Shown here piece by piece: positions 17,548-25,086 of a stretch of 64,000 nucleotides of DNA. The first letter of the stretch is position 1. Every line of letters starts with the position of its first letter. Both the position numbers and the translations under genes were made by a program. The notes beneath the pieces were generated by a model that was not told the DNA's origin, made no database searches, and was given only the letters and a program-made list of their open reading frames with translations. The stretch comes from Enterobacter sp. SA187 (GTDB lineage: Bacteria; Pseudomonadota; Gammaproteobacteria; Enterobacterales; Enterobacteriaceae): positions 558,001-622,000 of the forward strand of contig NZ_CP019113.1 in NCBI RefSeq assembly GCF_001888805.2, written 5' to 3'.

Positions 17548-17638
17548 GATCTTCTGTGCATCCTCGCGACTAATGACAACCCTAACCCAAACCGGGTAAA
17601 GCCTCTCATTAGCCGCGCGAACCTCTGCAACGAAGATC
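17548..17638 (-). promoter_or_regulatory. pnp leader RNase III hairpin (autoregulation)
   Basis: A long stem folds from GATCTTC at one end to GAAGATC at the other, with the inner complementary blocks GCGGCTAATGA and TCATTAGTCGC. It closely resembles the E. coli pnp leader stem-loop. There, RNase III cleaves it and PNPase then destroys the short duplex to destabilise its own message. Confidence 0.8.
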
Positions 17639-17688
17639 ATTCATAGCAACAATACAATAGTTTAGGTCGAATTGCTGCCGTCTGGTTG

Positions 17689-17714
17689 AAAAAAGGGGCC
17701 GTTAAGGCCCCTTT
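17689..17714 (-). terminator. rpsO intrinsic terminator
   Basis: On the minus strand, AAGGGGCC and GGCCCCTT pair around TTAAC and are followed by UUUU. It starts 19 bp after the rpsO stop. In E. coli part of transcription reads through this site into pnp. Confidence 0.8.
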
Positions 17715-17732
17715 CTGTGAAACTCGCCAGAC

Positions 17733-18002
17733 TTAGCGACGCAGACCCAGACGCTCGATCAGCGCGGTGTAGCGTGCAACATCTTTACGTTTCAGGTAGT
17801 CGAGCAGTTTACGACGCTGAGAAACCATGCGCAGCAGACCACGACGGCTGTGGTGATCTTTTTTGTGCTCTGCAAAGTGACCCTGCAGGTGGTTGATCTG
17901 AGCAGTCAGCAGGGCAACCTGAACTTCGGTAGAACCGCTGTCGTTCTCGCCACGACCAAACTCGGAAACGATTTTTGCTTTAGCTTCAACGCTTAGAGAC
18001 AT
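17733..18002 (-). CDS. rpsO: 30S ribosomal protein S15
   Basis: An 89-residue S15, exactly the usual length, with the conserved HKKDHHSRRGLLRMVSQRR segment that contacts 16S rRNA helices 20-22. I chose the ATG at 18002 (MSLSVEAKAKIV), preceded by TTGGAG; a start four codons upstream is not used in the family. S15 represses its own translation through a pseudoknot in the leader, which looks conserved here. It has its own promoter at 18110-18138. Confidence 0.97.
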   Translation of the reverse strand: MSLSVEAKAKIVSEFGRGENDSGSTEVQVALLTAQINHLQGHFAEHKKDHHSRRGLLRMVSQRRKLLDYLKRKDVARYTALIERLGLRR

Positions 18003-18098
18003 TTTAAACTCCAAAATTAAAAGAATGAAAGGGTGCCGATCTCTAATTCAGCAACCCCAGGTTTAACGCCGGAAGATGTTAAACATCTAACCTGACGT
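18003..18098 (-). promoter_or_regulatory. rpsO leader, S15-binding pseudoknot region
   Basis: The leader closely resembles the E. coli rpsO leader. It has a hairpin AGATGTT/AACATCT, then a GGCGTTAAACC...GGGGTTGCTG region and the TTGGAG ribosome-binding site. In E. coli, S15 stabilises a pseudoknot here and traps the 30S subunit. Similarity is judged by eye and from memory. Confidence 0.6.
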
Positions 18099-18109
18099 TA
18101 AGCGGCAAT

Positions 18110-18138
18110 ATTCTACTCGCAGTACCCTGTTATCGCAA
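18110..18138 (-). promoter_or_regulatory. rpsO sigma-70 promoter
   Basis: On the minus strand: TTGCGA (18138-18133), 17-bp spacer, TAGAAT (18115-18110). It matches the expected place of the E. coli rpsO P1 promoter, about 110 bp before the S15 start. Confidence 0.7.
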
Positions 18139-18153
18139 GGTAACTGCAATGGA

Positions 18154-19098
18154 TTACGCCGGGTACTCAACCACCAGGCGGCGTGGCGCCACGCGGCCCT
18201 GATCGTCGATTTCTGCCATGCCGATAAATACCGACTCTGGCCCTTCCGTCACGCGCACCAGGCCTTCTGTCGGCGCTTGTGCCGCGCGAACGGGCTGGCC
18301 GTTCCTGAAATAGGCGGCGCTGACGGCAGGAATATTCACGACCGGGAAGTCCGCTGCCGGACTGTCCATTGGCATCAGCAGAGGATCAAGCAACTGAGCG
18401 GCAGGAATATCCTGCTCACCGGCCTGCTCAACCAGCGACTGCAATTGCTCAAGCGTCACCATGCGATCAACCGGGTACTTGCTCACCGCCAGACGGCGCA
18501 GGAAAATCACATGTGCGCCGCAGCCGAGCTTTTCACCGAGATCGTCCACAATGGTGCGGATATAGGTGCCTTTCGAGCAGTGTACTTCCAGCTCCAGCTC
18601 ATCCCCTTCGTGGCGGATAAACAGCAGCTCGTAAACGGTAATCGGACGAGCCTCACGGGGCACATCAATACCCTGGCGCGCGTACTCGTAAAGCTTCTTC
18701 CCCTGATACTTCAGAGCCGAATACATGGACGGGATTTGCTGGATATCACCGCGGAAGGTTTCCAGGGCGGCAGCAAGCTGCTCTGCGCTGAAGGTGATCG
18801 GGCGTTCTTCAACAATCTGTCCATCGGCATCGGAGGTATCCGTGCGCTGCCCCAGACGAGCAATCACGCGGTAACGCTTATCCGAATCCAGCAGATACTG
18901 GGAAAACTTTGTCGCCTCTCCCAGGCAAATCGGCAGCATGCCGGTCGCCAGCGGATCCAGCGCGCCAGTATGCCCGGCGCGATTCGCGTTATAGAGACGT
19001 TTTACTTTTTGCAGCACGTCGTTGCTGGACATCCCTTGCGGCTTATCCAGCAACAGTACGCCGTGCACATCGCGACCGCGACGACGAGGACGACTCAT
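18154..19098 (-). CDS. truB: tRNA pseudouridine-55 synthase TruB
   Basis: A 314-residue TruB. The catalytic motif AGHTGALDPLATGML places the essential aspartate at residue 48, and a PUA-like C-terminal domain follows from about residue 250. It makes pseudouridine 55 in the T-loop of all elongator tRNAs and also acts as a tRNA chaperone. The start codon overlaps the rbfA stop by one base. Confidence 0.97.
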   Translation of the reverse strand: MSRPRRRGRDVHGVLLLDKPQGMSSNDVLQKVKRLYNANRAGHTGALDPLATGMLPICLGEATKFSQYLLDSDKRYRVIARLGQRTDTSDADGQIVEERPITFSAEQLAAALETFRGDIQQIPSMYSALKYQGKKLYEYARQGIDVPREARPITVYELLFIRHEGDELELEVHCSKGTYIRTIVDDLGEKLGCGAHVIFLRRLAVSKYPVDRMVTLEQLQSLVEQAGEQDIPAAQLLDPLLMPMDSPAADFPVVNIPAVSAAYFRNGQPVRAAQAPTEGLVRVTEGPESVFIGMAEIDDQGRVAPRRLVVEYPA

Positions 19099-19499
19099 CA
19101 GTCCTCCTTGGTGTCGTCCGGGTTCACACGACGTTCATCGTCATGACGCACCACGTTGGTCACCAGATTAGACATACGCATACCTTCCACCAACGAGTTG
19201 TCGTAGAAGAAGGTCAGTTCCGGCACGATACGCAGACGCATGGCTTTACCCAGCAGCGAACGGATAAACCCGGAGGCGTCCTGCAATGCTTTGATGCCGC
19301 CTTTAATGGCTTCTTCGTCTTTGTCGTTCAGAAAGGTCACAAACACTTTCGCATAGGCCAGGTCGCGGGACATTTCCACACCGGAAACGGTGGTCATCAT
19401 GCCCAGACGTGGATCTTTAATTTCGCGTTGCAGGATAAGCGCGATCTCTTTTTGCATCTCCTGCGCGACACGCTGAGGGCGGCCAAATTCTTTCGCCAT
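19098..19499 (-). CDS. rbfA: Ribosome-binding factor A
   Basis: A 133-residue KH-type RbfA, the usual family length (MAKEFGRPQRVAQEMQKEI at the start, RIVPELTFFYDNS in the core). It helps late maturation of the 30S subunit and is needed for cold adaptation. The ATG at 19499 is preceded by GGAGGA; an 8-codon upstream extension has no support. It follows infB by 130 bp holding a terminator-like hairpin and a REP-type element. Confidence 0.97.
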   Translation of the reverse strand: MAKEFGRPQRVAQEMQKEIALILQREIKDPRLGMMTTVSGVEMSRDLAYAKVFVTFLNDKDEEAIKGGIKALQDASGFIRSLLGKAMRLRIVPELTFFYDNSLVEGMRMSNLVTNVVRHDDERRVNPDDTKED

Positions 19500-19521
19500 A
19501 ATAAGTCCTCCAGATAAAGAC

Positions 19522-19548
19522 AAAAAAGGGGCTAAAAGCCCCTTTTGA
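19522..19548 (-). terminator. Intercistronic hairpin between infB and rbfA
   Basis: On the minus strand AAAAGGGGC and GCCCCTTTT pair around TTTTA, followed by further U residues. It looks like an intrinsic terminator, so rbfA-truB expression would depend on read-through or antitermination. Confidence 0.7.
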
Positions 19549-19554
19549 AATAGT

Positions 19555-19620
19555 TGCCAGGTGGTGCTCTCAGGCCTGAAGGCGCTACGCTTATCAGACC
19601 TGCAACCCAGCCACCGGGCA
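19555..19620. repeat. REP-type palindrome between infB and rbfA
   Basis: Outer arms TGCCAGGTGG and CCACCGGGCA flank a REP core (GCCTGAAGGCGCTACGC followed by TTATCAGAC). It begins 10 bp past the infB stop and sits upstream of the terminator-like hairpin. Such elements often protect upstream mRNA 3' ends. Confidence 0.7.
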
Positions 19621-19629
19621 TTACGAAGA

Positions 19630-22341
19630 TTAAGCGATGGTACGCTTGATCTCGATGATTTCGAACACTTCGATCATATCGCCAACGCGAACGTCGTTGT
19701 AGTTCTTCACGCCGATACCACATTCCATGCCGTTACGAACTTCGTTAACGTCATCTTTGAAGCGGCGCAGGGACTCCAGCTCGCCTTCGTAGATAACCAC
19801 GTTGTCACGCAGAACGCGGATCGGGTTGTGACGTTTGATGGTGCCTTCGGTAACCATACAGCCCGCGATCGCACCGAATTTCGGTGATTTGAACACGTCA
19901 CGCACTTCAGCCAGACCGATGATCTGCTGTTTCAGTTCCGGAGACAGCATGCCGCTCATCGCTGCTTTCACTTCGTCGATCAGGTGGTAGATGACGGAGT
20001 AGTAACGCAGATCCAGGCTTTCCGCTTCGATCACTTTACGCGCAGAGGCGTCAGCACGAACGTTGAAGCCAACCAGAATAGCATTGGATGCCGCAGCCAG
20101 GGTCGCGTCGGTTTCGGTGATACCACCTACGCCGGAACCAATGATCCTTACTTTTACTTCGTCGGTAGACAGTTTCAGTAAGGAATCGGAAATCGCTTCT
20201 ACAGAACCCTGTACGTCAGCTTTCAGAACAACGTTCACTTCGTGAACTTCGCCTTCAGTCATGTTAGCGAACATGTTCTCAAGTTTGGATTTCTGCTGAC
20301 GCGCCAGTTTGACTTCACGGAATTTGCCCTGACGATACAGTGCAACTTCACGCGCTTTCTTCTCGTCACGTACAACGGTCACTTCATCGCCGGCTGCCGG
20401 CACACCGGACAGACCCAGGATTTCAACCGGAATAGACGGACCGGCTTCCATAACTTCCTGACCCAGTTCGTTACGCATTGCACGAACACGGCCATATTCG
20501 AAGCCACAAAGCACGATGTCGCCTTTGTTCAGCGTACCTTCACGTACCAGAACCGTTGCTACCGGACCACGACCTTTATCCAGGAAGGATTCGATAACCG
20601 CGCCGCTCGCCATACCTTTGCGAACCGCTTTCAGTTCCAGAACTTCAGCCTGCAGCAGGATAGCGTTCAGCAGGTCATCAATACCGGTACCGGCTTTCGC
20701 GGATACAGGGATGAACTGAGACTCGCCGCCCCACTCTTCCGGCATAACGCCGTACTGGGACAGTTCGTTTTTAACGCGATCCAGGTCAGCTTCCGGCTTA
20801 TCAATTTTGTTCACCGCAACCACTACCGGCACCTGCGCCGCTTTCGCGTGCTGGATTGCTTCGATAGTCTGCGGCATCACGCCATCGTCCGCTGCCACAA
20901 CCAGCACAACGATATCCGTTGCCTGCGCACCACGAGCACGCATGGAGGTAAAGGCGGCGTGACCCGGGGTATCCAGGAAGGTGATCATACCGTTGTCAGT
21001 TTCAACGTGGTACGCACCGATGTGCTGAGTAATGCCGCCCGCTTCGCCAGAGGCCACTTTCGTTGAACGAATGTAGTCCAGCAGCGAGGTTTTACCGTGG
21101 TCAACGTGACCCATGATGGTCACAACAGGTGCGCGAGCTTCTGCCGCAGCGCCAGTGTCACGGTCGCTCATTACCGCCTCTTCCAGCTCGTTTTCACGAC
21201 GCAGGATAACTTTGTGGCCCATTTCTTCCGCAACCAGCTGCGCAGTTTCCTGATCGATAACCTGGTTGATGGTGGCCATTGCGCCCAGTTTCATCATCGC
21301 TTTGATGACCTGAGAGCCTTTCACTGCCATTTTGTTAGCCAGTTCGCCCACGGTGATGGTTTCACCGATGATAACGTCACGGTTAACCGCCTGAGCCGGT
21401 TTCTGGAAGCCCTGCTGTAAAGAAGAACCTTTACGCTTGCCGCCTTTACCGCCACGAACAGCAGCGCGCGCTTCTTCGCGATCGGCTTTCGATTCGGAAT
21501 GCTTGTTGCCTTTTTTCGGGCGAGGTGCTTTAGCAGTACGCGTACGGCTGCGGCCGCCTTCTACTTCGCGGTCGCTGTCGTCTTCTGCCTGACGCGCATG
21601 TTGAGAAGTGGTTACATGATAGTCACTGGACTCTTCAACCGGTTCAGCAGCCACATTAACACCATTTTTCTCGTTTTCTTCGGCCATACGACGCGCATCT
21701 TCTGCCACGCGGCGTGCTTCTTCTTCCAGTTTACGACGTGCCTCTTCTTCAGCTTTGCGCTTGAGTTCTTGCGCTTCGGCTTCACGACGGGCTTTTTCAG
21801 CCTGGGCAGTCCTGGTCATTTCGTCAGATTGTTGATTGCTCACTTTGCTCGTTTCCGCAGCTTCGCGTTTCACCGGGTTAGCGGATTCGCGTTTCGCTTT
21901 TTCTTCGGCTTCACGTTTCGCTTTCTCTTGTGCGTCACGCTTGGCTTTTTCCTCGGCTTCACGCTTAGCAGCTTCCTGCGCTTCACGACTGGCCTTCTCT
22001 TCCGCTTCGCGCTTCGCCTCTTCTTCCGCGGCGAGACGTTCAGCCTCTTGCGGATCGCGTTTTACAAAGGTGCGTTTTTTGCGGACTTCGATCTGCACCG
22101 ATTTGCTTTTACCGCCGGTGCCAGGGATGTTCAGTGTGCTGCGCGTTTTGCGCTGCAACGTCAGCTTGTCAGGCGCTGAACCATGTTCACGGTTCAGGTG
22201 CGCTAACAATGTCTGTTTTTCTTGTGCTGTCACTGAGTCGTCAGATGACTTCGGGATCCCTGCATCAGCAAATTGCTGTACCAGGCGGTCCACGGAGGTC
22301 TGAATCTCAGCGGCCAGCGCTTTTACGGTTACATCTGTCAT
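19630..22341 (-). CDS. infB: Translation initiation factor IF-2
   Basis: A 903-residue IF-2 (E. coli 890). It has an N-terminal IF2N domain (1-50), a second one near residues 325-375, the G domain with GHVDHGKTS around residue 412, domain II, and the C-terminal fMet-tRNA-binding domain. Residues 106-160 are an 8-residue tandem repeat (KREAEEKA-like). Internal in-frame starts typical of IF2-beta (GTG, residue 167, nt 21843) and IF2-gamma (ATG, residue 175, nt 21819) are present. It follows nusA by 24 bp in the metY-rimP-nusA-infB operon. Confidence 0.97.
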   Translation of the reverse strand: MTDVTVKALAAEIQTSVDRLVQQFADAGIPKSSDDSVTAQEKQTLLAHLNREHGSAPDKLTLQRKTRSTLNIPGTGGKSKSVQIEVRKKRTFVKRDPQEAERLAAEEEAKREAEEKASREAQEAAKREAEEKAKRDAQEKAKREAEEKAKRESANPVKREAAETSKVSNQQSDEMTRTAQAEKARREAEAQELKRKAEEEARRKLEEEARRVAEDARRMAEENEKNGVNVAAEPVEESSDYHVTTSQHARQAEDDSDREVEGGRSRTRTAKAPRPKKGNKHSESKADREEARAAVRGGKGGKRKGSSLQQGFQKPAQAVNRDVIIGETITVGELANKMAVKGSQVIKAMMKLGAMATINQVIDQETAQLVAEEMGHKVILRRENELEEAVMSDRDTGAAAEARAPVVTIMGHVDHGKTSLLDYIRSTKVASGEAGGITQHIGAYHVETDNGMITFLDTPGHAAFTSMRARGAQATDIVVLVVAADDGVMPQTIEAIQHAKAAQVPVVVAVNKIDKPEADLDRVKNELSQYGVMPEEWGGESQFIPVSAKAGTGIDDLLNAILLQAEVLELKAVRKGMASGAVIESFLDKGRGPVATVLVREGTLNKGDIVLCGFEYGRVRAMRNELGQEVMEAGPSIPVEILGLSGVPAAGDEVTVVRDEKKAREVALYRQGKFREVKLARQQKSKLENMFANMTEGEVHEVNVVLKADVQGSVEAISDSLLKLSTDEVKVRIIGSGVGGITETDATLAAASNAILVGFNVRADASARKVIEAESLDLRYYSVIYHLIDEVKAAMSGMLSPELKQQIIGLAEVRDVFKSPKFGAIAGCMVTEGTIKRHNPIRVLRDNVVIYEGELESLRRFKDDVNEVRNGMECGIGVKNYNDVRVGDMIEVFEIIEIKRTIA
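21862..22026 (-). repeat. 24-bp imperfect tandem repeat inside infB
   Basis: About seven copies of an 8-codon unit of the type EEKAKREA/QEAAKREA encode a charged helical linker in the IF-2 N-terminal region. The copies differ by substitutions but keep the 24-bp period. E. coli IF-2 has a related but different number of units, so the array is likely variable in length. Confidence 0.85.
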
Positions 22342-22365
22342 GCTGTTCCTTCCTGCTACAGTTTA

Positions 22366-23853
22366 TTACGCTTCGTCACCGAACCAGCAAATATTACGTG
22401 CGGCCATAATCAGCTCGCCCGCTTTCTCGTCGGTCAGACCTTCAATATCACTCAGGTCATCGATGCCCTGGTCGGCGAGGTCTTCCAGCGTACAAACACC
22501 ACGAGCAGCCAGTTTAAACGCCATTTCGCGATCCAACCCTTCAAGGCTCAGCAGGTCATCAGCCGGTTTATTATTACCGAGGCTTTCTTCCTGTGCCAGC
22601 GCCAGGGTGGTCAGTGCGTTCTTAGCGCGATCGCGCAAGGCTTCGACGGTCGCTTCATCAAGACCGTCAATTTCCAGCAGCTCTTTCATTGGCACATAGG
22701 CCAGTTCTTCCAGCGTCGAGAAACCTTCTTCTACCAGTACAGTGGCAAAATCTTCGTCAATGTCGAGATACTTAGTAAAGGTGTCGATCGCTGCATGGGC
22801 TTCCGCCTGATGCTTAGACTGAAGATCATCAACGGTCATGACGTTGAGTTCCCAGCCGCTCAGTTGAGAAGCAAGGCGCACGTTCTGACCATTACGGCCA
22901 ATCGCCTGCGCCAGGTTACCCGCTTCTACCGCGATATCCATGGTGTGCTTATCTTCGTCCACCACGATGGAGGCGACATCCGCCGGCGCCATCGCGTTGA
23001 TAACGAACTGCGCCGGATTATCATCCCACAGCACGATATCGATACGCTCACCGCCCAGTTCGGTAGACACCGCCTGGACACGGGCACCGCGCATACCTAC
23101 GCAGGCACCTACCGGATCGATACGCTTGTCGTTGGTTTTCACAGCGATTTTCGCACGAGAACCTGGATCGCGAGCAGCGGCTTTGATTTCAATAACTTCT
23201 TCGCCAATTTCTGGCACTTCAATGCGGAACAGTTCAATCAGCATTTCCGGTTTGGAACGCGTCACGAACAGCTGCGCACCACGCGCTTCCGGACGCACGG
23301 CATAAAGCACGCCACGAATACGGTCGCCTGGACGGAAGTTTTCACGCGGCAGCATATCTTCACGCAGGATCACAGCTTCAGCATTGCTGCCCAGATCCAG
23401 AGAGATGTTGTCACGGTTCACTTTTTTCACCACGCCGGTGATGATCTCACCTTCGTGCTCGCGGAACTGATCCACAACCATCGCGCGTTCAGCTTCACGT
23501 ACTTTCTGTACGATAACCTGTTTCGCTGTTTGTGTAGTAATGCGGTCAAAGGTGACAGATTCAATCTGGTCTTCAACGTAATCACCCACATTCAGGCTTT
23601 CATCTTCGTAACGTGCAGCTTCCAGCGTGATTTCACGGGTCGGCTGCGTCACTTCTTCAACGATAACCCAGCGACGGAAGGTGTCGAAGTCGCCGCTTTT
23701 GCGATCGATTTCTACGCGAACGTCGATCTCTTGCTCGTATTTTTTCTTGGTTGCTGTCGCCAGAGCACTTTCCAGCGCTTCAAAAATTTTCTCACGCGGC
23801 AACGATTTTTCGTTGGAAACTGCTTCAACAACAGCCAAAATTTCTTTGTTCAT
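22366..23853 (-). CDS. nusA: Transcription termination/antitermination factor NusA
   Basis: A 495-residue NusA, identical in length to E. coli. It has the RNAP-binding N-terminal domain (1-130), S1 (about 135-200), KH1 and KH2 (about 230-345, with VGACVGMRGARVQAV) and two C-terminal acidic repeats (about 360-490). It sets pausing, intrinsic termination and rRNA/lambda N antitermination. The ATG at 23853 lies 28 bp after rimP. Confidence 0.97.
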   Translation of the reverse strand: MNKEILAVVEAVSNEKSLPREKIFEALESALATATKKKYEQEIDVRVEIDRKSGDFDTFRRWVIVEEVTQPTREITLEAARYEDESLNVGDYVEDQIESVTFDRITTQTAKQVIVQKVREAERAMVVDQFREHEGEIITGVVKKVNRDNISLDLGSNAEAVILREDMLPRENFRPGDRIRGVLYAVRPEARGAQLFVTRSKPEMLIELFRIEVPEIGEEVIEIKAAARDPGSRAKIAVKTNDKRIDPVGACVGMRGARVQAVSTELGGERIDIVLWDDNPAQFVINAMAPADVASIVVDEDKHTMDIAVEAGNLAQAIGRNGQNVRLASQLSGWELNVMTVDDLQSKHQAEAHAAIDTFTKYLDIDEDFATVLVEEGFSTLEELAYVPMKELLEIDGLDEATVEALRDRAKNALTTLALAQEESLGNNKPADDLLSLEGLDREMAFKLAARGVCTLEDLADQGIDDLSDIEGLTDEKAGELIMAARNICWFGDEA

Positions 23854-23881
23854 TGGGGGCCTTTCACCTCAATCCAGACTG

Positions 23882-24334
23882 TTAAAAGTGGGGGACCAGG
23901 TTCGCTTTCTGGATATTGCTTAAAGCGAACACTTCATCTTTACCGTCGACCGTAACGGTGATCATTTCACCGTCAACACCCTTAATTACACCCTGCCACT
24001 TGCGACGGTTTTGTACCGCCATACGCAGTACCAGCGTTGCTTCTTCGCCGATATAACGCGCGTAGTGCTCGGCGGTGAATAAAGGACGATCGAGACCCGG
24101 TGAGGAGACTTCCAGGTTGTAAGCGACGGTAATAGGATCTTCAACGTCCATTACTGCGCTCACCTGGTGGCTGACATCAGCACAATCATCAACATTGATG
24201 CCATTATCACTATCAATATAGATGCGCAGCGTAGATGTGCGACCGCGTACAAATTCGATGCCGACCAGTTCATAGCCCAGAGCCTCAACCGGTGCAGTGA
24301 TCATCTCTGTTAATTTTTGCTCTAATGTGGACAA
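23882..24334 (-). CDS. rimP: Ribosome maturation factor RimP
   Basis: A 150-residue RimP (N-terminal alpha/beta domain, C-terminal SH3-like domain ending NIQKANLVPHF). It assists 30S assembly around S12 and S19. I chose a TTG start at 24334 (product MSTLEQKLTEM) because it gives the family length and a G-rich block, GGGGGTGGG, lies just upstream. A GTG two codons earlier or a TTG at 24346 are possible. Two terminator-like hairpins separate it from metY. Confidence 0.93.
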   Translation of the reverse strand: MSTLEQKLTEMITAPVEALGYELVGIEFVRGRTSTLRIYIDSDNGINVDDCADVSHQVSAVMDVEDPITVAYNLEVSSPGLDRPLFTAEHYARYIGEEATLVLRMAVQNRRKWQGVIKGVDGEMITVTVDGKDEVFALSNIQKANLVPHF

Positions 24335-24350
24335 ACCCACCCCCAAGACA

Positions 24351-24372
24351 TAAAAAAAGGGCGCTAAGCCCA
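24351..24372 (-). terminator. Weak hairpin with U-tract just before rimP
   Basis: On the minus strand GGGC-TTAGC-GCCC is followed by seven U residues and ends 17 bp before the rimP start. The four-bp stem is short, so it probably attenuates rather than stops transcription. Confidence 0.5.
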
Positions 24373-24391
24373 GTTATTCTGTAGTCAGATA

Positions 24392-24419
24392 ACAAAAAAC
24401 CCCGATAAATCGGGGCTTT
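24392..24419 (-). terminator. Terminator-like hairpin after metY
   Basis: On the minus strand CCCCG-ATTTAT-CGGGG is followed by UUUUUU. It is about 130 bp downstream of metY and upstream of rimP, so the operon relies on read-through. Confidence 0.75.
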
Positions 24420-24545
24420 AGATAACTGAACCCTATAGCCGCAACTGCGGCCTGGAGAACCTTCCAGAAGTATTTTTTTCAAATCCAAAAAGAGGAAGGC
24501 TCAAACGTCTTCACAGTATATTTGAAAAAGAACACTAAGGGAAAG

Positions 24546-24622
<77 letters not shown>

Positions 24623-24637
24623 CCTGAAACGTGGCAA

Positions 24638-24666
24638 ATACTACGCCGATCATGCATTAAATGCAA
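24638..24666 (-). promoter_or_regulatory. metY proximal promoter
   Basis: On the minus strand: TTGCAT (24666-24661), 17-bp spacer, TAGTAT (24643-24638). It starts transcription roughly 10 bp before metY. Confidence 0.75.
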
Positions 24667-24709
24667 GTTAAGACAGGTGTAAACACCGGGAACTACTGAT
24701 AAGACGAGT

Positions 24710-24739
24710 ATTATAATCAATTGATTTTGTTCATTGCAA
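24710..24739 (-). promoter_or_regulatory. metY distal promoter
   Basis: On the minus strand: TTGCAA (24739-24734), 18-bp spacer, perfect TATAAT (24715-24710). It would give a longer leader upstream of metY. E. coli metY-nusA also has more than one promoter. Confidence 0.65.
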
Positions 24740-24969
24740 GGAAAACTACGCGCGCGTGCCGGAAACCGCAGAATGAACGCCAGGCAGAGGGGTTTACCTG
24801 CCGCCACGCACAGATTTGCATAGCGTGGAATACGCAATGAAGCAGGTATTGACGCGAAAGACACATCGTTAAACGCCCGCCCGGCGGCTACGCCAGCGAT
24901 TTTTTAACTATTCTGTCACTCTTCGCTTTCGATCGTCGCCAAAAGATGTTTAAATGAAAACTCACTAAT

Positions 24970-24987
24970 TTTGCATAAAAATGCATT
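24970..24987 (+). promoter_or_regulatory. ARG-box-like palindrome upstream of argG
   Basis: TTTGCATAAAAATGCATT contains the near-perfect dyad TGCAT-AAAA-ATGCA, close to the ArgR half-site consensus (TGAAT-N4-ATTCA). A weaker second site may lie about 3 bp upstream (24949-24966). It is 100 bp before the argG ATG, where ArgR repression is expected. Confidence 0.55.
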
Positions 24988-25086
24988 AATGATGAGAAGC
25001 TAAGCGGTATCATCTTCCGGTGACAACACATCATGGCGTGGCTGTTAAGTCTCTCACCATCAGTATATTAAGCAGGGATTTATTTT

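Larger units (their letters stand above)
17520..17715 (+). ncRNA. sraG: Possible SraG sRNA, antisense to the pnp-rpsO spacer
   Basis: E. coli encodes the small RNA SraG on the opposite strand of the pnp-rpsO spacer. The spacer here (17489-17732) is well conserved and its hairpin at 17689-17714 also folds on the plus strand, ending in CUUUCU. I could not fix a promoter or 5' end, so the limits are approximate and the call rests on position. Confidence 0.28.
24623..25086. other. Divergent regulatory region between metY and argG
   Basis: This 464-bp gap contains no credible gene. It holds two good minus-strand promoters for metY (24638-24666 and 24710-24739) and a plus-strand ARG-box-like palindrome near 24970-24987 before argG. 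A short GC-rich stretch at 24871-24893 faintly resembles half a REP unit. The stretch 24740-24940 shows nothing I recognise. Confidence 0.7.

Noticed and set aside
24871..24893. GCCCGGCGGCTACGCC resembling part of a REP unit
   Set aside because: Only half of a unit and no paired arm; could be chance.
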